From Anaerolineales bacterium (GTDB lineage: Bacteria > Chloroflexota > Anaerolineae > Anaerolineales > Villigracilaceae), in NCBI GenBank assembly GCA_020634885.1, contig JACKAW010000009.1:1-64000 (forward strand): a DNA stretch of 64,000 bases, read 5' to 3'. Shown here one piece after another: positions 40,983 to 47,862 of the stretch. The position numbers were made by a program, and so were the translations under genes. The notes beneath the pieces were generated by a model. It saw only the letters and a program-made list of their open reading frames with translations. It searched no databases and was not told the origin of the DNA. Position 1 is the stretch's first letter; each line of letters begins with the position of its first letter.

Positions 40983-41807
40983 CTATTTGACTTGATTCAC
41001 CAGTGCGTACACTTCCTTCTTATTCCACCCGCTTTGTTCAGCAAGGTCAGCAGAAATTTCCTTGGCAGGTTTTCCCATCTGCAATTCTTTTTGAATGGCT
41101 TCAACCAATTCTGCCTCGTCCCACTTTCTACTTTCCTCTTTTTTCTTTCCCTCAATGACCAGTGTAAACTCGCCGCGCGGTTCTTTTGAATTGAAATATT
41201 CGACCGCCCCGTTTACATCGCCGCGCCAGAATTCTTCGTACATTTTTGTCATTTCACGGGCAATGCAAATACGGCGATTCCCAAGTGTGGACAGAATGTC
41301 TACAAGCGAATCGGTAATGCGGTGGGGTGTTTCAAAAAAAATGAGCGTGTACGGTTGTTCTCCAACGTCTTTTAGCTTGGCATGACGGTCACTGGTTTTA
41401 TGAGGAAGGTAGCCCAAGTATAAGAATGCATCTGTGGGGAGCCCAGAAACGGTCAGGGCGGAGATGGGGGCTGAGGGTCCGGGAACAGGTCGAACGTCGA
41501 AGCCTGAGGCGAGGGCAGCTTGCACCAATTCGTAGCCGGGGTCGTTGATCGCTGGCGTGCCAGCATCCGATACCAATGCCACATCTCCCTGCGAAAGTTT
41601 TTCGAGGATGAAATCCTGCTTGGTCAGTTTGTTATGTTCAAAATAACTGGTGAGCGGCGTTTCGATATTGAAGTGTTTAAGGAGCGTCCCTGTGTGGCGG
41701 GTATCTTCTGCGGCAATGAGGGTTGCTTCACGAAGAATCCGAACGGCGCGCGGACTCATATCTTCAAGATTGCCTATAGGGGTTGCAACAAGGTAAAGTG
41801 TGCCCAT
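40983..41807 (-). CDS. rsmI: 16S rRNA (cytidine-1402-2'-O)-methyltransferase
   Basis: 274 residues. Methylates the ribose of C1402 in the decoding centre of 16S rRNA using SAM. Family signatures: LYLVATPIGNLEDMSPRAVR at the start, AAEDTRHTGTLLKHF, VALVSDAGTPAINDPGYEL, PGPSAPISALTVSGL and FFETPHRI. A linker (GKKKEESRKWDEAE, about residues 220-235) is encoded by a run of heptamer repeats (41119-41150). TACAAT ends six bases before the ATG and no ribosome site is present, so translation may be leaderless. It heads a run with the DUF6688-like and S10 genes. Confidence 0.95.
   Translation of the reverse strand: MGTLYLVATPIGNLEDMSPRAVRILREATLIAAEDTRHTGTLLKHFNIETPLTSYFEHNKLTKQDFILEKLSQGDVALVSDAGTPAINDPGYELVQAALASGFDVRPVPGPSAPISALTVSGLPTDAFLYLGYLPHKTSDRHAKLKDVGEQPYTLIFFETPHRITDSLVDILSTLGNRRICIAREMTKMYEEFWRGDVNGAVEYFNSKEPRGEFTLVIEGKKKEESRKWDEAELVEAIQKELQMGKPAKEISADLAEQSGWNKKEVYALVNQVK
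41119..41150 (-). repeat. Heptamer repeat array inside rsmI
   Basis: Plus-strand reading gives CCACTTT, CTACTTT, CCTCTTT, TTTCTTT in tandem, each seven bases. It encodes the charged linker between the RsmI catalytic core and its C-terminal helix bundle. The CCACTTTCTAC part is the same as in the inverted repeats at 60692 and 61196. Confidence 0.6.
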
Positions 41808-41813
41808 AAAGCG

Positions 41814-41819
41814 ATTGTA
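41814..41819 (-). promoter_or_regulatory. -10 box of rsmI (leaderless layout)
   Basis: Reverse-strand TACAAT, six bases before the ATG at 41807. No good -35 box was found. Confidence 0.4.
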
Positions 41820-41829
41820 TCAAATAAAA

Positions 41830-41851
41830 AAATCGGGCTTGCGCCCGATTT
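41830..41851 (-). terminator. Terminator of the second Ser/Thr kinase gene
   Basis: Nine-bp stem AAATCGGGC / GCCCGATTT, TTGC loop, T-run on the reverse strand. It overlaps the kinase stop codon. Confidence 0.85.
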
Positions 41852-43280
41852 ACTGACAACCTTTAAGTTGAACTGGCTGTATGATACACCCTGCGTCTTC
41901 TGGCGGAACAGCCGCACAACACGCGCCTTCGGCATTGTATGTAGTATCTGCACTGCACTGCGAAGACTGGGCAACTGTGATTTCGGGGCGTTGACATACC
42001 TGCACTTCGATCAAGGCAAAAGCGGGTCCAGAGCAGGTGATGACATCTTTGCCGCTATTGGTCGCTACAATATTACATTTGCTATCTGCCGAGAGTGCTG
42101 TAAATTCTGCACCTTCTGGAATGGTGAGATTTACATACGGAAGTTTTTTTGTGCATATACTGGCGGTCTCATTGACCTCGGGCACTGGGAATGTAATATC
42201 AGCAGAGCACGATGGGGCGAAGGCTGCGGGGGCTTCAGTAGTTGCTGGCTCCAAAATCGGCGCGGAAACTTCTTCTGTTTGCAGGGCTGTCTCTTCATTG
42301 GATGAAAAGAGTTGATTTCCAACAAGAAGGAACCCAACAAGTGCAACCAGTAATACCGCTGCGGTTACAGCCAGACCCGTGGTCTGCTTTTTGGAGAGTC
42401 GGATTGTATTATTTTTTATTTTGGGAAGAATGCCGGAATTGCTCGAATAGGTGAGGTTGCCTGCATTGCCAAACGCAATGACGTTCAGTGCCTTTGCCAG
42501 TTCAATGGTATTTTCATAACGCTGGGTTCTGTCCTTTGCCATGGCAACTTTGATGACGGCGTCGATCTCTGGCTGGAGAGTGGGGAGAACTTTCAAAATT
42601 TCCGGCACAGGTTCAGTGATGTGTTTGACCACCACACCCATGGGGGTATCGGCACTGTAGGGTTGATGACCGCTCAACATTTGGTACACGATAACGCCCA
42701 AACCGTACACGTCACTACGGTGATCAATTTCAATTCCCTGAGCCTGTTCGGGGCTCATGTATGCAGGCGTACCGATCACACCGGAGCCGGTCAGGTTGCT
42801 GGAAGATTCAGAAAGTTTGGCTACGCCGAAGTCGGAGATAAATGGGTCGCCTTCTTCGTCGAAGAGAATGTTATCGGGTTTGAGGTCGCGGTGAATAATG
42901 CCTTTGCGGTGGGCATGCGCCAGCCCTTGTGCGATCTTTTCCACAATTCGGGCGGTATCCTGCAAAGAGACGCTTCCTTTTTCGATCACATCTGAAAGGG
43001 AGCCGCCGTTCATGAAGCGCATGACGAAGAAAGGCTGACCATCGTCATCACCTACATCGTAGACCGGCACAATGGACGGATGCTCAAGCGATGCGATCAT
43101 TTTGATCTCACGCCCAAAACGCGACCGAAATTGCGGATCGTGCATCATTTCGCGGGGCAGCACTTTGACGGCAACCTCGCGGTCGAAGCTGGGGTCATAC
43201 GCGCGGTAAACCGTTGCCATACCGCCGCGACCCAATTCAGCTTTGATTTCGTATCGTCCTATTTTTTCTGGGAGTGGCAT
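41850..43280 (-). CDS. Transmembrane Ser/Thr protein kinase (PknB-like, no PASTA)
   Basis: 476 residues. The kinase domain fills residues 5-270: IGRYEIKAELGRGGMATVYR, the lysine of VAVKVL, HRDLKPDN, the DFG of SDFGVAKL and SPEQ. A membrane helix near 320-340 (TTGLAVTAAVLLVALVGFLL) leads to an outside domain of about 130 residues with about ten cysteines (for example CSADTTYNAEGACCA), not PASTA. It probably senses an external signal and phosphorylates cytoplasmic proteins. A reading frame extends 71 codons upstream, but the ATG at 43280 fits: the -10 box ends seven bases before it. Monocistronic. Confidence 0.88.
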   Translation of the reverse strand: MPLPEKIGRYEIKAELGRGGMATVYRAYDPSFDREVAVKVLPREMMHDPQFRSRFGREIKMIASLEHPSIVPVYDVGDDDGQPFFVMRFMNGGSLSDVIEKGSVSLQDTARIVEKIAQGLAHAHRKGIIHRDLKPDNILFDEEGDPFISDFGVAKLSESSSNLTGSGVIGTPAYMSPEQAQGIEIDHRSDVYGLGVIVYQMLSGHQPYSADTPMGVVVKHITEPVPEILKVLPTLQPEIDAVIKVAMAKDRTQRYENTIELAKALNVIAFGNAGNLTYSSNSGILPKIKNNTIRLSKKQTTGLAVTAAVLLVALVGFLLVGNQLFSSNEETALQTEEVSAPILEPATTEAPAAFAPSCSADITFPVPEVNETASICTKKLPYVNLTIPEGAEFTALSADSKCNIVATNSGKDVITCSGPAFALIEVQVCQRPEITVAQSSQCSADTTYNAEGACCAAVPPEDAGCIIQPVQLKGCQ

Positions 43281-43287
43281 GGGGGCA

Positions 43288-43316
43288 AGTATAAACCCAC
43301 AAAAAAATTGACGCAA
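43288..43316 (-). promoter_or_regulatory. Leaderless promoter of the Ser/Thr kinase gene
   Basis: Reverse strand: TTGCGT (43311-43316), 17-bp spacer, TATACT (43288-43293), then seven bases and the ATG. No ribosome site. Confidence 0.65.
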
Positions 43317-43462
43317 GCAAAAAAGACAAAAAATGGTGGATTTAACATATCCCCAAAAAGTACAGGTGCTTTTTAATTGATCTGGATATCTTTCTTTGGC
43401 GGATTTCTGCGGGTGAGTCTTTCGCCGGGGACGGCGAAGGGAGCAGGTCCCCTTTAAAAACA

Positions 43463-43491
43463 GCGCCGCAGGTTTTGAAAGCCTGCGGCGC
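43463..43491 (-). terminator. pyrB terminator
   Basis: Perfect 10-bp stem GCGCCGCAGG / CCTGCGGCGC with a nine-base loop, followed on the reverse strand by TGTTTTTAAA. A second small hairpin (TTCGCCG / CGGCGAA) is at 43422-43439. The remaining gap up to the kinase promoter shows nothing else. Confidence 0.8.
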
Positions 43492-43526
43492 ATCTAAAAA
43501 GAGTTGTTATTATTTCCTGTCCCAGC

Positions 43527-44510
43527 CTATGCTTTACCCAAAACCATGGCTAACAATGCCATACGAACATACAACCCATATTCCATCTGGCGGAAGTAGG
43601 CGGCGCGGGGATCATCGTCAAATTCGGGTGAGATCTCACCCACACGTGGAAGTGGGTGCATGACGATCATTTCTTTCTTCGCTGCTTTCATCACTTCAGG
43701 GTCGATCACATAAGCGCCCTTCACTTTTTCGTAGTCTGCGGGGTCTTCAAAACGCTCTTTTTGGACACGGGTGACATACAACACATCCGTTTCAGGCAAT
43801 ACTTTATCAAGCGTGGAGAACTCTGCCTGTGGAATGCCTTTTGCGCCGACTTCTTCCATCACTTCTTTGGGCATTTTCAAAATATCCGGCGAGACATAAT
43901 TCAACTTGACGTTATACATTGATAATAAGCGTGCCAATGAGTGGACAGTGCGCCCGTACTTCAAATCACCCAGCATGGTTACGGTTTTTCCGTCAATCTC
44001 ACCCACGCCGAGTTCTTCAAAAATGGTGAAAGCATCGAGCAGGGCTTGAGTGGGATGCTCCCCCACACCATCGCCTGCGTTGAGGATCGGCTTCTTTGCC
44101 ACCTTTGCTGCGATTGCCGCAGAGCCTGTTTCGGGGTGGCGCAGTACGATGACATCGGCGTAACATTCCAGGGTGCGGATGGTATCAGAAAGGCTTTCTC
44201 CCTTTGATACAGATGAGTATTTCACCTCGTTGATCGGGATGACCGAGCCGCCAAGCCTTTCCATTGCGGCGGTAAAGGAGGAGGAAGTACGGGTGGATGG
44301 TTCATAGAAAAGGTTGGCAAGAATTTTTCCCTTAAGCAGGTCAAACGTTCCTACGCGTTCAACCATTCCACGCATTTCGTGGGCTACGCCAAAGACATAT
44401 TCCAGATCGTCGCGGCTAAATTGTTTGACGGATAAAATATCCTTGCCAAACCAGGGTGCATTTTTATTTTCACCAAAAGGCAGATGGGGGGATTGGGATT
44501 CTGTTGGCAT
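43527..44510 (-). CDS. pyrB: Aspartate carbamoyltransferase, catalytic subunit
   Basis: 327 residues. Condenses carbamoyl phosphate with aspartate, the first committed step of pyrimidine synthesis. Signatures: LANLFYEPSTRTSSSFTAAM (carbamoyl-phosphate site), KGESLSDTIRTLE, VLRHPETGSA, AGDGVGEHPTQALLD and HPLPRVGEISPE. The first 20 residues precede the usual fold. AGGAG before the ATG. No pyrI regulatory gene is next to it. Transcription seems to start at 44655 behind the nucleotidyltransferase gene and to pass a leader ORF and a terminator-type hairpin first, as in the pyrBI attenuator of enteric bacteria. Confidence 0.95.
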   Translation of the reverse strand: MPTESQSPHLPFGENKNAPWFGKDILSVKQFSRDDLEYVFGVAHEMRGMVERVGTFDLLKGKILANLFYEPSTRTSSSFTAAMERLGGSVIPINEVKYSSVSKGESLSDTIRTLECYADVIVLRHPETGSAAIAAKVAKKPILNAGDGVGEHPTQALLDAFTIFEELGVGEIDGKTVTMLGDLKYGRTVHSLARLLSMYNVKLNYVSPDILKMPKEVMEEVGAKGIPQAEFSTLDKVLPETDVLYVTRVQKERFEDPADYEKVKGAYVIDPEVMKAAKKEMIVMHPLPRVGEISPEFDDDPRAAYFRQMEYGLYVRMALLAMVLGKA

Positions 44511-44550
44511 TTTTTATCTCCTGATATTCTTTATAAAGTTTTTAATTAAG

Positions 44551-44582
44551 AAAAAGCCTGACAGTTAACTGTCAGGCTTTTT
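44551..44582 (-). terminator. Attenuator terminator upstream of pyrB
   Basis: Perfect 32-base palindrome (arm AAAAAGCCTGACAGTT), 40 bases before the pyrB ATG, followed on the reverse strand by TTTTTCTTAATT. The stop codon of the leader ORF lies in the loop region. A T-rich stretch (TTATTTCTTTTGTTTTC) precedes it by about 5 bases. It may also end the upstream nucleotidyltransferase transcript. Confidence 0.75.
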
Positions 44583-44654
44583 TGAAAACAAAAGAAATAA
44601 TGTACCCGGTTGGGGCTGTTCAAATAAGTGGTACTGGGGATTTCCTCTAAACAT
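44565..44654 (-). CDS. Putative pyrB leader peptide (29 codons)
   Basis: An ATG eight bases after a TATAAT box starts MFRGNPQYHLFEQPQPGTLF and continues LLFSKKPDS before TAA. The stop lies inside the terminator hairpin at 44551-44582, so a ribosome close behind RNA polymerase would block the hairpin. The T-rich part of the ORF (codons 19-24) codes LFLLFS and would be the polymerase pause site when UTP is low. This is the logic of pyrL before pyrBI in E. coli; there is no sequence similarity to that peptide that I can see. Translation is not proven. Confidence 0.5.
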   Translation of the reverse strand: MFRGNPQYHLFEQPQPGTLFLLFSKKPDS

Positions 44655-44662
44655 CGGCGCGA

Positions 44663-44690
44663 ATTATACCTAGATTTGAAAACCCGTCGA
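44663..44690 (-). promoter_or_regulatory. pyrB promoter
   Basis: Reverse strand: TCGACG (44685-44690), 16-bp spacer, TATAAT (44663-44668). It lies across the end of the nucleotidyltransferase gene; transcription should start at about 44655, next to the leader ATG. Confidence 0.55.
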
Positions 44691-45701
44691 GGGTTCGGGG
44701 TCTATGCCGTTGGCGGTGGCGATCTCTTCAAGCATGATGTCAATTTCATCGAGGAAGTGATCCAAGCCTTCCACTTTTTCGGCAAAGCCATCTCCGAGCA
44801 AGCCCAACTCTGAGGCTGCTGATTTCCAGAAGCTGAGATGGTCGCCGGTTAATACAGCGGCGGATAAGGTCCAGGTATGCAGAACAAGCCACAGCGCAGA
44901 AAGAGGCGTGTCACTATCCAGCAGGGCTTTGGCAGCTTTGTGATAATAGTTCACGCGGGCCGGATGAATCCGCGCATCCACTGCCGGAGTTTCGGCGGCA
45001 ATTTGAAAGCCTTGTTTCCAATCGTTGAGCCAGCTCGCAACCTTTTCAGGGTCAACTTTGTTCGCGCCCAACAAACCATACACTGTGGAAATCATGTCGG
45101 GGCGTCCGGCGGCTTCGGCACGGGCAGGGAAATCGTAAAGGATACGACGCTCCCATAAGGGCGCGCCATGCAGTTCGGCAACGGCGTTGACTGCGTGAAA
45201 CAGAGACTTCATATATTTGCGAATTTCTTTTGGACCCGCTTCGCCTTCAAACTCGGAAATATCGAACCAGTTTCCGCGTCCATGTGAAAGGAGGGTACGG
45301 CAGCGTTGCAAGGTAAGCGGAATTTGCTCGAACTCAAAACCGGCACGCAGACTGGCTTGCACGAAATCGAAAAACTTTTCGCGCTCGTAGAGCAGGATGG
45401 GGTCGTACATTTCGAACCCAAGCCAGGGGTCGCCGCGCAGTTCGCGGGGAGATTTAAATTCGTCTTTCAAACGGCGGGAGATATCAATGTGAAAATCGGG
45501 CGTAAGTTTTACAAACTCACGCGGGGTCTTCGGGGTATTCTTGTGAACGAAGACAATGTCAATATCTGCGGCGCCGCCAAGCATGGGTTCTTCTCGCAAA
45601 GAGCCAGTAAGGTAGGCGGCAATAATATCGGTATCGTTGTATGCCCGTTCTTGAACGGTCTCTTTTGCAATTCGTAAAAGTGATTCTTTTGTTACTCGCA
45701 T
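44670..45701 (-). CDS. Nucleotidyltransferase-fold protein of unknown substrate
   Basis: 343 residues. The nucleotidyltransferase signature is near the N-terminus: AAYLTGSLREEPMLGGAADI followed by DIVFVH, that is GS-x-x-R and the DxD metal pair; a third acidic residue may be in PDFHIDISRR. The rest is helical, without a known partner domain. Similar folds add nucleotides to drugs, proteins or RNA, or act as toxins; which applies here is not clear. It starts ten bases after the deoxynucleoside kinase gene and shares its promoter. Its last codons overlap the pyrB promoter. Confidence 0.7.
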   Translation of the reverse strand: MRVTKESLLRIAKETVQERAYNDTDIIAAYLTGSLREEPMLGGAADIDIVFVHKNTPKTPREFVKLTPDFHIDISRRLKDEFKSPRELRGDPWLGFEMYDPILLYEREKFFDFVQASLRAGFEFEQIPLTLQRCRTLLSHGRGNWFDISEFEGEAGPKEIRKYMKSLFHAVNAVAELHGAPLWERRILYDFPARAEAAGRPDMISTVYGLLGANKVDPEKVASWLNDWKQGFQIAAETPAVDARIHPARVNYYHKAAKALLDSDTPLSALWLVLHTWTLSAAVLTGDHLSFWKSAASELGLLGDGFAEKVEGLDHFLDEIDIMLEEIATANGIDPEPSTGFQI

Positions 45702-45710
45702 ATTAACTCC

Positions 45711-46343
45711 CTACGTGATAAGGGCTGGTTGAAAAGGCGACAGCCCAAGCGCCTCGCGGATACGGTTTTCGACCTGTTTGATATGTTCCGCATTTTGAAT
45801 AATATTCAATTCATTGGTATCGATCTTCAAGACCGGTGTGTGGTCAAAAGGTTTTGAAAAAAAGTCTTCGTATGCATTATTCAACTCATTAATATAACTG
45901 CGCTCCATTTGGCGCTCATAGGGTCGGTCACGAAAAGCAATACGGTTCATAAGCGTGTCAGTTGAAGCCTGCAAGTAGACGAGCAGGTCCGGTTTTGGAA
46001 TTTTCTCGCCAAGCGCATCATGCACCTTGTGGTACATATCCAGCTCATCACCCTTCAAATTAATTCCGGCAAAGAGGGCATCTTTGGCAAAGGTGTAATC
46101 AGAAAGCAGGTTTTTGCCTGCATTAAGAATATTGGGCACGTTGTTATTCTGCTGGTGGTAGCGGCTGAGCAAAAAAAATATTTGGGTTTGAAACGCATAA
46201 CGCGCCCGGTCGCCGTAGAAATCGGAAAGAAAGGGGTTTTCTTCAAAAACTTCCAACAACACTTCTGCTTGAAATGCCGGTTGCAATAAACGGGCAAGCG
46301 TGGTCTTCCCCACACCGATCACACCCTCAATGGCAATATACAT
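45711..46343 (-). CDS. Deoxynucleoside kinase family protein
   Basis: 210 residues. Phosphorylates deoxynucleosides in nucleotide salvage. P-loop MYIAIEGVIGVGKTTLARLL at the start, catalytic VLLEVFEENPFLSDFYGD (Glu of the base site), the RDRPYERQMERSYI lid with arginines, and YLQASTDTLMNRI. The preferred ATG at 46343 has GGAG nine bases upstream; an ATG five codons earlier lies over that site. First of a two-gene operon with a nucleotidyltransferase. Confidence 0.9.
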   Translation of the reverse strand: MYIAIEGVIGVGKTTLARLLQPAFQAEVLLEVFEENPFLSDFYGDRARYAFQTQIFFLLSRYHQQNNNVPNILNAGKNLLSDYTFAKDALFAGINLKGDELDMYHKVHDALGEKIPKPDLLVYLQASTDTLMNRIAFRDRPYERQMERSYINELNNAYEDFFSKPFDHTPVLKIDTNELNIIQNAEHIKQVENRIREALGLSPFQPALIT

Positions 46344-46361
46344 GAATGAGAACTCCAAAAT

Positions 46362-46390
46362 AATTTAATCGAAAGGATACCATAAATCAA
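46362..46390 (-). promoter_or_regulatory. Promoter of the deoxynucleoside kinase operon
   Basis: Reverse strand: TTGATT (46385-46390), 17-bp spacer, TAAATT (46362-46367). Divergent from the glycosyltransferase promoter at 46399-46426. Confidence 0.5.
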
Positions 46391-46398
46391 TGATGCAG

Positions 46399-46426
46399 TT
46401 TGAAGGATAAATCCTGAATGTATAAT
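46399..46426 (+). promoter_or_regulatory. Leaderless promoter of the glycosyltransferase operon
   Basis: TTTGAA (46399-46404), 16-bp spacer, TATAAT (46421-46426), then six bases and the ATG at 46433. No ribosome site. Confidence 0.55.
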
Positions 46427-46432
46427 CAGAGC

Positions 46433-47437
46433 ATGACTAAAATTTGCATCACGCCTTTCGTTCAAGGTACCGGCGGCATGGCGTCGTTTCGATTGAAGTT
46501 CGAGCAGGGATTGCAAGCCCGTGGGATCAGTGTGACCCACGACCTGAATGAAAAATTTGACGCCTTACTCGTGATCGCCGGAACCCGCTTCTTACTGGAC
46601 CTTGGGCGGGTACGCCGACGGGGCATTCGCATCGTCCAAAGGTTGGATGGCATCAACTGGGTGCAACGCGTGAAATGGTCGGGAGTGAGGTACAGCGTCC
46701 GCGCGGAGTATGGGAATTTCATGCTCGCCCTCATCCGCAGCCGCTTTGCAGACCGCGTTGTGTACCAAAGTCAATTCATCCGCCGGTGGTGGGAAGAGTG
46801 GTACGGCATTGCAAAAGCGCCTGCCAAAGTCATCGTCAACGGCGTGGACTTGAATGCTTACACGCAACTAGGTGAACATGAACGCCCAACAGATAAATAC
46901 CGAATACTTTTACTCGAAGGCAGCCTCGCCCGTGGACTTAATTCCGGCTTGTTCCATGCGGTGAGTGTGGCAGAGAAACTGTCGGCAACATACCCTATGG
47001 AAGTTGTAGTAGCTGGCACGGTGGATGAAGCAACGCAACGAAAGCTACAAAGTACCGTTCCGGTAAAATTCCTCGGCACTGTCCCCCGAGCCGATATTCC
47101 CAAACTGGCGCGTTCTTCGCACTTGATGTACTGTGCCGAAGTCAACCCACCCTGCCCAAACTCGGTCATTGAAGCCCTGGCGTGCGGGCTGCCCGTCATT
47201 GGGTTTGATAGCGGCGCTTTGAAAGAGTTGGTGACAGACGATGCGGGCTGTATCGTCCCCTACGGTGCCAACCCGTGGAAGCTCGAAACTCCCAATATCG
47301 CCGCGCAGGCAGAATCAGCGAGTGAAGTGCTAGAGAAACAGGATCAATTTCGGGCGGCGGCGCGGAGGCGGGCAGAGTCCGCTTTGGGGTTGGACGCCAT
47401 GGTCGATTCCTATATCAAGGTACTGCTGGAGGATTAA
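46433..47437 (+). CDS. GT4-type glycosyltransferase
   Basis: 334 residues in the GT-B fold. The C-terminal donor domain shows VVVAGTVDEATQRKLQ, VKFLGTVPRADIPKLARSSH and the family signature PNSVIEALACGLPVIGFDSG with the EX7E-type glutamates. The N-terminus (KICITPFVQGTGGMASFRLK) is an acceptor domain. Likely adds a hexose to a cell-surface glycan or lipid; donor unknown. The start at 46433 is set by the promoter; an ATG five codons upstream overlaps the -10 box. First of a four-gene operon with gaps of 2 and 3 bases and one overlap. Confidence 0.85.
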   Translation: MTKICITPFVQGTGGMASFRLKFEQGLQARGISVTHDLNEKFDALLVIAGTRFLLDLGRVRRRGIRIVQRLDGINWVQRVKWSGVRYSVRAEYGNFMLALIRSRFADRVVYQSQFIRRWWEEWYGIAKAPAKVIVNGVDLNAYTQLGEHERPTDKYRILLLEGSLARGLNSGLFHAVSVAEKLSATYPMEVVVAGTVDEATQRKLQSTVPVKFLGTVPRADIPKLARSSHLMYCAEVNPPCPNSVIEALACGLPVIGFDSGALKELVTDDAGCIVPYGANPWKLETPNIAAQAESASEVLEKQDQFRAAARRRAESALGLDAMVDSYIKVLLED

Positions 47438-47439
47438 GC

Positions 47440-47859
47440 ATGGATCAGGAAGTTCATCAATTTCTACTCGAACATTTGCAAGGCATTATGACCAACAATA
47501 TCGCTTCGTATCATGAGACGACCGCCGAAGACTTGACCCTATACGAGTGGTGGGTCACGCCGCACCGTTTGGATGGACTGCCCTTCCATGAATTCATGAT
47601 GAACTCGAACGCCGAGCGAGGCGCGGTCTTTGGTGCAGAAGAAACCGGCAAGACCCGCTTTGATCTCTCGAATTTATTGATCCAAAGATACGGTGATACC
47701 GCTATTGCAAGTTATACATTGCTCATCAGCACCGCGCTTGGAACGGGTGTGCAAGTGGCGGCACATAACGAAAGCCGCGTGATGGTAAAAATAGACGGTG
47801 CATGGAAAGTCGTTCATGTACATAAATCGCCCGCTTATTCCGCCCCGCATGTTGGATAA
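47440..47859 (+). CDS. SnoaL/NTF2-like fold protein
   Basis: 139 residues. The layout LEHLQGIMTNNIASYHETTAEDLTLYEW and the end NESRVMVKIDGAWKVVHVHKS is that of SnoaL/DUF4440-type, NTF2-like domains, which bind small molecules or act as small enzymes. No catalytic site can be named. It starts two bases after the first glycosyltransferase gene and three bases before the membrane protein gene, so it is translationally coupled within the operon. Assignment rests on fold pattern only. Confidence 0.65.
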   Translation: MDQEVHQFLLEHLQGIMTNNIASYHETTAEDLTLYEWWVTPHRLDGLPFHEFMMNSNAERGAVFGAEETGKTRFDLSNLLIQRYGDTAIASYTLLISTALGTGVQVAAHNESRVMVKIDGAWKVVHVHKSPAYSAPHVG

Positions 47860-47862
47860 AAA

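Noticed and set aside
41520..42305. 261-codon plus-strand frame opposite rsmI and the kinase gene
   Set aside because: It crosses two certain genes and their terminator, with no start signal or recognisable domain.
43281..43493. 71-codon N-terminal extension of the second Ser/Thr kinase
   Set aside because: The region contains the -35 and -10 boxes and hairpins; the kinase fold begins right after the ATG at 43280.
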